25,835 bases of DNA from Perkinsus olseni (Eukaryota > Perkinsozoa > Perkinsida), in assembly GCA_013115125.1 (NCBI GenBank), contig JABANN010000492.1, positions 1 through 25,835 on the forward strand, written 5' to 3'. How positions within the stretch are numbered: position 1 is the stretch's first letter; each line of letters starts with the position of its first letter. The notes beneath the pieces are model-generated. The model was not told the DNA's origin and did no database searches. It worked only from the letters and a program-made list of their open reading frames with translations. A program made the position numbers and the translations under genes. Below, piece by piece: positions 8,691 to 17,894 of this stretch.

Positions 8691-9583
8691 CTCGGACGAC
8701 TCTACTGCGGCGGTAATACTGCCTTCAAAAGAACACCGAAAATCTGCTCTTCCGAATCGATCTTTCGACGCAGGCACACGTTAGCTACGCTTAAGCGCCC
8801 TAATATGTCTCCTTCGACAAAGGAAATAAGGACGAGCCTTATCAACAGTAGCTTCAAACTACGGGTTTGTTGGACGGAGTCAATTCACACAGCAAAGTCA
8901 TGGAGATGTAACACCTGAGAGACCTCGCCAAACGGGGCCACACTGAGTGCAGGCACCCCTAAGACAAGAATGCACCAAAGGTACTCGGAAGTAAACCTCA
9001 CGGTGGAACACGCATGCGCGTAGCGTTCCCCGTCGAGATAGTGTCCCAACCCTTGGTATATGTCACGGGATGGGCATCAGATGTGATCATAGAGTCGAGT
9101 GTCATATAGGCCACAAGACTGGAGTTAGAATGAGGACGAATTGAGAATGGTGAGCCGTGGCATCCGAGGGGAATGAGACTTAGTCCACTCAGACAGGATC
9201 ATGACACTGTGTTCCATGCAGGGCTATCGCTACAGCGCCCAGATCCTCCAGCTTGCTTAGCAGGACGCCGGTAGGAGGCCTACTCTCCTCTTGCCTGTCT
9301 TTACCAGTATGTTCGTTCAACAGCTCGCTATGATGCTGTGTTGAGAGGACTTCGTTCATCCGTCTTCGTCAGCTGTCTTCACTTATTGCACCGTCCTGTG
9401 TGAGTAGACAGCAATCAGTGACCGACGAAGACTCAGACGTACAGAATTTACACATGCGTTCTACGCAATGCGCACGACGCTTCGATTACGAGTAGTCTTT
9501 CGAGAAATTTCGTTCGACTTCGTTTGACTTTTATGGAATTTGAGTTCAATGAGATGGGTACATCTTAGTTTGTCTGCCCTTCA
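8691..9583. other. gene-free spacer between the divergent copies
   Basis: No frame of more than about 60 codons and no splice-joined model is visible on either strand. It would contain both promoters if copies A and B are transcribed. No repeat or RNA gene was recognised. Confidence 0.4.
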
Positions 9584-9637
9584 GCGGCGCCCCTCGGCAG
9601 AAGCTCCTTCTTTCGCAGCTGCTTTACCCTTCGAAAG

Positions 9638-9945
9638 ATGAGATCCCTAGCGTCCTGGCTTCTCGTCGTTCGGGTTATGATCAACTCTGGTTACTCGCCA
9701 AGTTCATTGGCTTGGACACGAACGCGCCAGACTTAGCATACAGTCCTCGTCTCGCTCGGCGCTCCTCCTGTGGAATTATTCTGTCACACTCGGGCATTTC
9801 CAAACGATTGGAAGTTCGTATACGTTCTTGCTTCACGCCGGTGGCGGTGAGGACTCTATCACAACTACCGCCTCTGCCCAAGCGGGTATCCTTCAACAGT
9901 CATAACGCCCTTTCTAGAGTTCACTCATTGCCGGCCCCTCAGTGA
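9638..9945 (+). pseudogene. copy B of the inverted secreted-protein pair, probably degenerate
   Basis: ATG 9638 opens with MRSLASWLLVVRVMINSGY, matching copy A residue for residue in 13 of the first 16 positions, but the frame stops after about 32 codons. The continuing similarity (LAKFIGLDTNAP against FFGKFAGSSPNE in copy A) lies in another frame, which stays open to 9945. Either an unplaced intron sits early in the gene or the copy is broken. Downstream of about 9720 the similarity to copy A fades. The homologous segment including the 5' flank is 9584-9709. Confidence 0.4.
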
Positions 9946-10034
9946 TGTGGCTTTTACTATGTATTTCGGCATCACACTCGGGCTGAGTCCATCTGCTTTC
10001 CATCACTATCAGAGAACACAACAGAATGGTATTA

Positions 10035-10935
10035 CTAATCAAACTCCCCCGCGTACTCATCATCATCGTCATCATCATCCGAGGCTGCTGGCTTCACCTC
10101 TGTCGGTTTCTTGTCATCATCAGCGGGCGGCTCGTGACGTGTAGGGGCTTCAACGGGGGCGTTGGAAGGCGACATTGAGGAGGACGAGGATGATGAGTCA
10201 GTCAAGCCGTCATCAGATGACTCATCATCACTACCCGATTCGGAGGAAGACGAGGACAAATCATCGGCAGTCGCTGCTGCTGCCGCGGCCATCCTCGAGG
10301 CCTGCAGGAGGTCCTCGTGACATTCCCTCAGCCATTCCAGCGCTTACCTGTAGTAGCGCCGAGGGTCCCGATGGCGTCGGTTGGGAGGTGGGAGGGGCCG
10401 CCTGTGCTTCAGTAGGAGCAACGGGCTTGGGAGGAGGTCTGACAACGATCGTTACCTCAGCGGTCGGCTCAATACTGACTACCTTCGGGCGCTGTCGGGT
10501 TTCTTCGCTTGCTGCTGCTGCTGCTGCTGTTGCTGCTGTTGTTGTACAAGATGCATGAACAGACTGCTCGTTCTGAACTCGTCCAGAGTCGGGAAGGGCA
10601 CGTGACTTCGCACCGGCAATGCCTCCTGCGGCCCGGCATCGACAGTGAAGGTCATGTAAGGGGGAGGTATCGTCGTCGGGGTCAACTTCCGAGCCTCGAT
10701 CAAAAGCTCATTCAAACCGACTGACCAGCAAGCAACGATCTCCCATCAACTTTTCCTCCGTGCCCGTACCTCCTAGCGGCTTGTCGGTGCCGTTACCACT
10801 CGCCTGCACCTTCAGTCTCTTGCCAGCCCTCACTAGCTGGGCTTCGATGTCCTCTCTCACCGACAGCAACCGGGCCAACTCCTTCCCTCTGTCTTCTGCC
10901 GCTGCTGCCGTTGGTGGTGAAGTCGTTGATACCAT
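10035..10935 (-). CDS. MED4: Mediator subunit 4-like protein
   Basis: Four exons (10935-10770, 10720-10548, 10491-10348, 10301-10035) join in phase to give 249 residues; the introns are 49, 56 and 46 nt. The order of parts fits MED4: an N-terminal helix (DRGKELARLLSVREDIEAQL), then the family core LIEARKLTPTTIPPPYM and PFPTLDEFRTSSLF (human: [20 protein letters not shown], then PYPTDLEMRSGLL), a Pro-rich linker, and an acidic/Ser tail (DLSSSSSESGSDDESSDD; human MED4 also ends in an acidic Ser run). MED4 is part of the Mediator middle module and links transcription factors to RNA polymerase II in the nucleus. The protein is shorter in the coiled-coil part than usual. The CAG tract at about 10510-10545 falls in an intron in this model. 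The identification is by eye. Confidence 0.6.
10492..10547 (-). repeat. CAG-repeat-rich 56-nt intron of the MED4-like gene
   Basis: On the coding strand this stretch starts GTACAACAACAGCAG, runs through about a dozen CAA/CAG codons and ends CGACAG. Reading through it gives a poly-Gln tract and then a stop within about 12 codons. Removing it as a GT-AG intron restores the frame into the Pro-rich exon. Confidence 0.6.
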
Positions 10936-11582
10936 CTTTCCACCAACTCACGCCTATGACCGTCCCTATAAACTCGCAACACAACTCTCTGTCTCCGACA
11001 AGACCAACAAGAGGAAGTGTTAAGCCACGACCGCATGGAACTCTCCTCGCCCCATCATCTGTCGGTTGATGACGCTACCGACCAGGGCCCTAGCCACTCG
11101 GTGTTGAACGGAGCCACACTCGCCCGAGGCCTGCCAGCGTCTTCACCACCATCCCACAGCAGCATCAGACCTACTTGGCACTTCTCATCATCACAAAGGA
11201 TGAAGGTCTCCCGCACCTCACCACTCCCCTCCGGTGATGCAGAGAGTAGAGAACAGCATCGCCGCTGAGAAAGTAGCATAGATTACCGCGACCGAGGAGG
11301 CAAGTACTGCATCTTCCGTAGGCTGATCTTCTCTCGTAGGAGGGAGGACCCTAACGTCTACTTTGCTTCCGCTGCGTCTCGTCGGCCCAGTCTGAGAACA
11401 ACACGCTTCGACCCGGCAACCCCGCCAATGGCAGTACTGTAGCTGCTGTCGTTTGATCTTCGTTCTGGTGAAAGTGTGGTAGGGCACTTTTTAAGAGCAA
11501 CTTCGCTATCCGCCTTTGGCAGGACATCCCAGCTTCGTCCACCGGCCTCTGACAGAGTGACGAAGTTGCGCGACAGTGGCCA
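10936..11582 (-). other. probable minus-strand coding region, exon structure unresolved
   Basis: Minus-strand frames at 11055-11279, 11218-11487 and 11351-11542 each look protein-like for part of their length (for example GEVRETFILCDDEKCQVG and ITGGEW). The segment about 11167-11330 is a diverged copy of 11585-11750. I could not find one set of splice sites that joins them, so I give no product. Confidence 0.35.
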
Positions 11583-12404
11583 TCAGCCTCCTACCCACTG
11601 GCACTCTCTATCAGTGCAGAGAATGAAGGTGCTGAGGGACTCATCCCCACCATCAGCACACCACTCGGGGCCGGTGATGACAGAACAGCAACACGCCCAA
11701 GGAATCTTCACCGCTCCCTGCTCTACCACTGCAGCAGTCCCTTCTCCACGACGAGGCTTTCCCCTTCGACCTCTTGCTGGCGATGGATGAGAACGCCTCG
11801 ATCCTTTCGGACTTCCCCCGCCTCTCTCCCTGTGGCTAGTCCTTTTCGACTGAACGCTATTATTGGGCTTCTTCACTTTAGTATGACCGGACTCCCTCAG
11901 CTGGGGCGATGCAGCTTTCGCGCCAACTTCTTTCACTCTGGATACGCTCTGTCGTCTCCCGGAGGATTTCCCTACTACCACCATCCTCTCCTCGGCCATC
12001 CTATCATACTTATGATAACGCGCGCTCTGCACGCCGTCAGCCCTCGCCTCTCGCCGGTTCCTCCTCGACACGACCCTCACACAGCGGGACCACCAAGACT
12101 GCTGCTGCTGCTGCGGCTGCGGCTGCTTTTTGCTATTACTACTGTAACATACTCCCATCAGTGGACGGTTGTCATGAACAATATCACCACTCCCCTGACG
12201 TATCCTAGGTCGACCCACGCCAACGACAACACAGGTCCTGCAGATAAAATGATTCTCTTTAGTCATTACCTCATTTTTGATACAAAAGTCAATGACAGAT
12301 AACAAAGTTAGTAATAGTACGTCGATGGTCACCGAGCTGCGATGACTCTGAGTGAAAAGGACCACTTCACAGCAGGAAGTGGATAAGATACGCTTGCCGT
12401 ACAA
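11583..12404 (-). CDS. basic Ser/Arg/Gly-rich hypothetical protein
   Basis: A 273-codon minus-strand frame ends at 11583. A start at the internal ATG before TKENHFICRTC (about 12266), or one before AEERMVVVGKSS (about 12002), is as likely as the first. The middle is a poly-Gln patch, and the C-terminal half is very basic and low-complexity (SKRTSHRERGGGSPKG, SPARGRRGKPRRGEG), ending in a Cys-rich patch (ITGPEWCADGGDES, STFILCTDRECQW). The last patch resembles the unit at 11167-11210 and ends at a GTAGG donor, so the gene probably continues to lower coordinates. The composition suggests a nucleic-acid-associated protein, but no domain is identifiable. Confidence 0.4.
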   Translation of the reverse strand: MYGKRILSTSCCEVVLFTQSHRSSVTIDVLLLTLLSVIDFCIKNEVMTKENHFICRTCVVVGVGRPRIRQGSGDIVHDNRPLMGVCYSSNSKKQPQPQQQQQSWWSRCVRVVSRRNRREARADGVQSARYHKYDRMAEERMVVVGKSSGRRQSVSRVKEVGAKAASPQLRESGHTKVKKPNNSVQSKRTSHRERGGGSPKGSRRSHPSPARGRRGKPRRGEGTAAVVEQGAVKIPWACCCSVITGPEWCADGGDESLSTFILCTDRECQWVGG

Positions 12405-12431
12405 AATTTAGGTCGCAAATGATGGCAACCA

Positions 12432-14530
12432 TCACCCGCCGAAGTTGCGATTCTTGAACAGAACCGGGGCAACCAGGGTCCATGCGAAGAGCGCCAGCAT
12501 CGTCCACATAGCCGTCACTTGGATCCAGTAGTCCAGTTGCCGAGAAGCTGTCCTACCGTCCGCGGGGGTGAGCGGGTTGCTGATCCATTTGGTACTCAGC
12601 ACGGTGAGGTACATGGCCCCTGTTAGGTGAACTATATTAAGGAAGCTGAGGGGAAGTGAAGATGAGAAGGGCCATTCGAGGTGGTTATTCCTACAGAACT
12701 TGCCACCACGACACCGTAGTGGAATCCTCCGCCACATTCGTTGCGGTCTGCTGGGTCTGTCCGCCCCCTTCAAGGTCCGGCCCACCGGCGGTGCCATCGA
12801 CAGGAGCAGCGCCAACATCAATGTTAGCAAGCTTGGCTACGGCATCATCATCACCTGCAAGACCATGCCAATTAAGATAGTGCTGGTGGTGGAAGTTTCG
12901 GGAAGCGCGTGTATACTGACAAGCATACCAATACTCTGTTAACGCTAATGAGATTTCGGGGGACACTCAGTCATATGATAACGCTACGAGTGTTAGAAGT
13001 GACGATGATCTCATTGGTACGACCTTTTGAAGCACTTTTCGACCCTTTTTCTACTACCTCCGGCCTTCCCAGCGGTCGTTGCTGCACGCTGGGAGTCCCG
13101 CTTCTCCTGCTGTACTGTGGCCACTGCAACATCGTCAATATTGGTGTCATCTTGGCGGACCAATACAGGGTTGGCCACTCTCGTGGACATGTAGATGAAG
13201 ACCACAGCTGCCACTATGTACCCTATCACCTGCCGCGCCGCATTAGGAGACGCTGCATAAGCATAGTTGGACAAGCAAGAGCAGTAGGCCAGCCAAGTGA
13301 CGTAGAGGGCAACAACAGCACTGGGGAGGAGGGCGCCCTGAGGGGGAGAAGATGATCGGGCGATGGTGCTGAGGACGACCTACAGCCTTGGCCCACTCCG
13401 TCCAGGAAAAGATAACAAGTAGGATGGTGATAACAAAGGTTACGGACAGGACCGCATTCAGGGTTGACGATCCCCCAGTTAGAGTAAACATCCAGATAAA
13501 GGCGGCGATGAACCAAAGATACATTATTACCGAGATCGACGTCAGGGCGATGTACCTGATTCGGTCTTGCTGCTGCTGCGAGCGCTACCATTAGGGTCGA
13601 GTACCATTTCTTCCCCGCCTTTTCGTTTAACATATCCCCCCGCTGGTCTTCGATCGCGTTGGATACCCATAGATCGTTCCAGGAGTATCCAAAGTCGAGC
13701 AGCACGACCAGCTGGAGCACTATGAAAATGAAGAGGATGCCGGTGTAGACGTCAATGAGGGTGTTGAAGAAGGAGTTGGGTACGAGTATGAGGAGAAACC
13801 CCAGACCGGGCACCAGCAAGAACTTGAGTATCCACCTGAAACGACGAAAAAACGATTACCTAGGCGGAGCGAAGCCACACGGAGTCTGCTGAAGTGTTGG
13901 TTGGTGAGGGCCATGAAACCTACCAGGATCCAGTGACCGCCATCCCCACTGTCGACCCCAGCAGGCTGAAGATACACTGTATGAGGAAGACTATCACTGC
14001 ACCGGTGCCGAAGCGGTAACCCAGCTGGTCTCGATAACACTGTTCGATATCTTCAAGCTCCGCTACTGTCAAGCCACTTGCGCCGGGGTTGCCACCTGAG
14101 CAAGGGATGCTCCGCTAGGTGAGATCATGCTAAGAAGATTCGACGAGAGTGCCCCAAGGGGATCGGGGACACAAGATGGCGACGAGTGCTGAGTATTCCT
14201 GTTGGGAATGCTGTTCCTTCCCTCCTGGTCACAAAAACAGGCGATCGTACAGCGATGAAAATGATGTGCCGTCGAAAACCCCTATTACAATTTTTGATTC
14301 CCGGCACCCCATTGAGCCAGGATGCAGGGTCAGTGGTTCGGAAGACCAGCATCAACAGCACAGCGAGAGCTTGCAGCAGGAAGGCCAGCCCCTTCACCAC
14401 CTGAACCGACTACTACCATCATCGCCATCGCCAACACTTACTATATTACCTTGATAGACTCCGTGTTACCAGTAGTACCGACACAGCAGCAGCAAGCAGC
14501 AGCGATGCCTGTTATAGCGCAGCACCCCAT
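12432..14530 (-). CDS. SERINC/TMS1 family multi-pass membrane protein
   Basis: Eight exons in consistent phase (14530-14450, 14400-14289, 14095-13924, 13835-13605, 13555-13384, 13337-13058, 12854-12707, 12645-12432) give 469 residues, the usual SERINC length. Introns are 49, 193, 88, 49, 46, 203 and 61 nt. Signatures: a Cys-rich N-terminus (MGCCAITGIAAACCCC); EQCYRDQLGYRFGTG; a core LQLVVLLDFGYSWNDLW matching the family QLVLLIDFAHSWN; KKWYIALTSISV; LYVTWLAYCSCLSN; and a C-terminus MYLTVLSTKW...LFAWTLVAPVLFKNRNF matching the family ending. About ten membrane helices are expected. SERINCs are linked to serine-lipid handling and lipid scrambling in ER, Golgi and plasma membrane. The acidic loop in exon 7 (DLEGGGQTQQTATNVAED) precedes the last two helices, as in animal SERINCs. 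Confidence 0.9.
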
Positions 14531-14738
14531 ACGGTTGTTAGAAAATACTGCCGAGGTCCTGAAGGGCAGTTGAGGAACACAACAACAGGAGGTGTGGAAA
14601 ATGTGGTAATGGTACAGATGGCAATGCACGTGGTAACGAGGGAATATCGTCGATACACTTTGAGAAGCAACAGGACAGGCGGGGCCGGGAAGGAAGATGA
14701 TGGTGGTGGAAGATACCAGCTCATCGTCATCATACCAA

Positions 14739-17700
14739 CTATTGCTTAACCTGCTGTTGTTGTTGCTTCACCCCGGTCATGAATCTCCGGCTAGCCTCCT
14801 TCACAACAGGAGTAGCGTCGAAGATGAGCGGAGTCTCGTTGCCACCAGCGCTGGCAGCGAGGAAGTTCCCATAAGCAGGTACGGACGGGTCAGGCGGACA
14901 CCAAGCGATGTACCCCGGAGCGTTCTCATCGTCGCACCTCAAGTCGAAGGCGGACACGACTCGACCTTCGCTCCAGACTACGCACTTCCTTCCCAGCATC
15001 ATAGTGACCAACAGCGGAGGGGCTGCGGCATCTCCCCCTCCTCCCTTGTGAATTCTGAGGTAGGGCTGGTGCTGCCAGGCAATAGCCGTTATAGCATCGA
15101 TACAGGGCAGACGGTAGAGGACGGACTGACTGAGGAGGTCCCAAACCACCACCAAACCACCCTCGTAGGCTGCACAAAGGACATCACCATCACTACCCGG
15201 CATCCACCGTAGCATCTCCTGGGCTTGCAGCGGGGTTCCACTCTCAGAGTTGGCTCTCAAGACGATCGGTTTGCCCGGCCGTCTCGCCGTAGGGTCCATC
15301 CACACCGTTATGTAAGCGTCCGTCGGCTCACTATCGGTGATGGCTGCCAACCTCTTCGACCCCGAATCGTCGAAGGCGCATTCGAGAATGAATCTGTTGC
15401 TACCACCATTACTACCACTACCATCATCCTCGTCGACTCCTGCCAGCATCAGCTTCTTCTGAGCGTTGTCTCGAGTATCGACCAGTAGAGTATAGGGCGA
15501 TAAGGTACCAAGGGCAAGATAGGTCGCCCCGAGCCACGCCAGAGTGTACGAGGGAGTATCATCGATCTTCAACATCAGCTCCGAGGCTTCCCCAGGATTG
15601 TTGCAGTCCACTTGCCAAATAATAACGCTCTCATCGACACTCGCAGCGAGGTAGGTAGAGGAAGCAGCAGAAGCAGCAGCAATGGTGCTGCCCTCAGGGA
15701 ACTCAGACCCCATCGGGCTGCTCCCGCCAAGGACACCATCTGTGCCGCAGAACTCGACCGCGTGATACCCTCCTATTTCTAACTCATCCTCGTCTTGCTG
15801 TTCATCACCCCCTTGAGGGTACTTCAGATCCAGTCTGCCGGCGATGGAATACCCCTTCGCCTCACGCTGGACCCAACAGAGCTTGATAGTACCACAACTT
15901 TCGCTAGCCATCGCGATAACAGCTAAGGCCCCGCGGTTAGACGACCATGAAAGATACGCCTGCTGCTGCGCTGTGACATCCTCCTGTTGTTGCTGATGAT
16001 GTAGTAGTGGGTCATTCGATGAAGTACTACCATCAACCATAAGATACCCCATTACCCCATCGCCGCCTTCAGGAGACCTGTTCCACTCCCTTTGGTCAGC
16101 TTCTATGCCACCACCTTCGGAGGGCTTAACAGGCGACCAGAACAAGGCCAGCTGGCCGTCAGCATTGGCAGTAGCGAGGAGACCGTCGAAGGTTGGGGAC
16201 CACTGCATGGCCGATACTGGTGATAGGCAGTGCAGGGAGGTCCTATCACGACTAGGATCCACAAGCTGATACCTGAGCCAATACCAATACCACTCCAACC
16301 GTAACTGACCGCACTACTACACTAGAGGCATTATCGTAGCGTCGTCCCTTGCAGGCTGCTCGTCACCCCCCTTCCCTTCTACTTCCCCTTCCGGGGTCGT
16401 TGATGCCGCCGGTGGAGATTCCTCTTCCACCGTAGTCTCCTCAGTTTTCATCTCAACATCCCCTTCCTCAACACTTCCACCGTTCTCGCCTGCTGCCGCC
16501 GCCAAAGGCCCTGCTGTTATCAAGCGACCTCTCTTGCGCATCTTCGGGGGTCTATCAGGCCCACTCGGGCTTGCCTCCTGTCCCTCTGCCTGAGGCAACA
16601 AACTTCATAATACGGCCAAGGCACACTACTACTATATCACCTCCGGCTGCGCCTTGATTTCGCTCTTTGCATTAGTCGTGCTTACTCTGGAGTCCGACGC
16701 GCTACTCGTGCTACCATCAGTATCCTGAGGTGACGTATTACCCTTCGATCCGTCCCAAGGGGCGTGCAACTACTACTTCCACCTCCCCTGCTGTTTTCTC
16801 TTCCTTTTTAGCGTCTTCCTGCTCCTGCTGCATACGTCTCCTCCTCCGTCTCCTCTTGCTCCGAGGACTGCTGGTTATGCTGCTCGAGCCACCACCAAGA
16901 GTACCCTCATCATCCTCATCATCGCCTTTTTTATTGCCACTACTACGACGACTGCCACCCTTTGCGTGCGCTCTTCCCTTGCTGTCATCATTATCGTCCT
17001 CAATACTAGTATCGTCAGTGAGGGTCTCAGCAGGGTTACGTCTGCTGTTTCGAGAATCTGAACGACAATCCACTTCATAGTAAACAGCAATAATACCAAA
17101 TTTTTCGTAAATCCTGTGGGTGAGCCAGGCCCTGCACGAAACTACTCACTTCTCTTTCCAGATCTGTTGTTATACTCTTCCTCCTCTTCCTCTTCTTCCT
17201 CCTCTTCCTCCGATACCGTCGCTGTTGGCACCAAATGCCTGCCCATAGAACCGTTCCAACCCAGAAGCACTAGAAAATTTCTAACACTACTCGTGAGGCC
17301 TCAACAGACTAAAGGAGCCTTCGCATCTGATCTGCTCTCCATTCTGAGAGGGAGAAGTCTCCCAACAATCGACCCACAATTTTCTAATCATTACCTTGCC
17401 GCAGTGACTTTGGATGTACAGATAGATCAGTGATTTTTGCAGGAGAGACACCAGGGCCCCAGGAGGGATCTGGGTAGTAGCGAAAGGGCTGGTTTGAGGT
17501 ACTCTGGACTCGGCCTCGAACGTAAATGCGGAATGACGGAAGCCTGAGGAGGAGGAGGTGGCAGTAGCGCTGCTGTTGTCGGCAATAGAAGTATCTTTTT
17601 TACCAGCTTCAAGAAGATATCTGTACACGAGTAGGTTAACCTCATCCGCGGATATCGATAGTTTGATGTGTGAATGGAGCAACTCAGCCGCTCCCCCAGC

Positions 17701-17745
17701 GGGCGGGTCGGTATTATTACCGATTCCGTCAGGGGACGATGACAT
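14739..17745 (-). CDS. TBL1/SIF2/HOS15-like LisH-WD40 corepressor
   Basis: Seven exons (17745-17395, 17343-17310, 17269-17150, 17072-16783, 16742-16641, 16589-16321, 16272-14739) join in phase to give 899 residues; the introns are 51, 40, 77, 40, 51 and 48 nt. The N-terminus contains the TBL1 LisH signature KLSISADEVNLLVYRYLLEA, then FRHSAFTFEAES and PPGALVSLLQKSLIYLYI, against human [22 protein letters not shown]. About 20 Ser-rich residues are inserted between the two LisH halves. Residues about 130-385 are acidic/basic low complexity. The last about 510 residues form a divergent WD40 propeller (ATANADGQLALFW, ASVDESVIIW, YEGGLVVVWDL). The family forms histone-deacetylase corepressor complexes in the nucleus. 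The donor at about 16782 has close alternatives. Confidence 0.75.
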
Positions 17746-17894
17746 GTGGGCCTTTGATCAAGTCACCACTGGCTGGACCAGAGACCCTTATCGATTGACA
17801 GGGCGCGCGCAATATTTTCGACAACTTGAGAATAGCAAATTTGTGAGAATGTTTTCCCGTTTACCGTGGCCGCTGCTTCTCTATAATTAGCACG
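17746..17894. promoter_or_regulatory. 149-bp divergent intergenic region, probable bidirectional promoter
   Basis: It lies between the start codons of the TBL1-like gene (-) and TRM13 (+). It contains a GC-alternating patch (GGGCGCGCGC) beside an AT patch (AATATTTTCG). No TATA box or known binding site can be asserted. The function is inferred from position only. Confidence 0.5.

Noticed and set aside
17161-17215. Pyrimidine-rich CTC/TTC tract as a regulatory microsatellite
   Set aside because: On the minus strand it encodes the poly-Glu run of the TBL1-like protein inside a phase-consistent exon.
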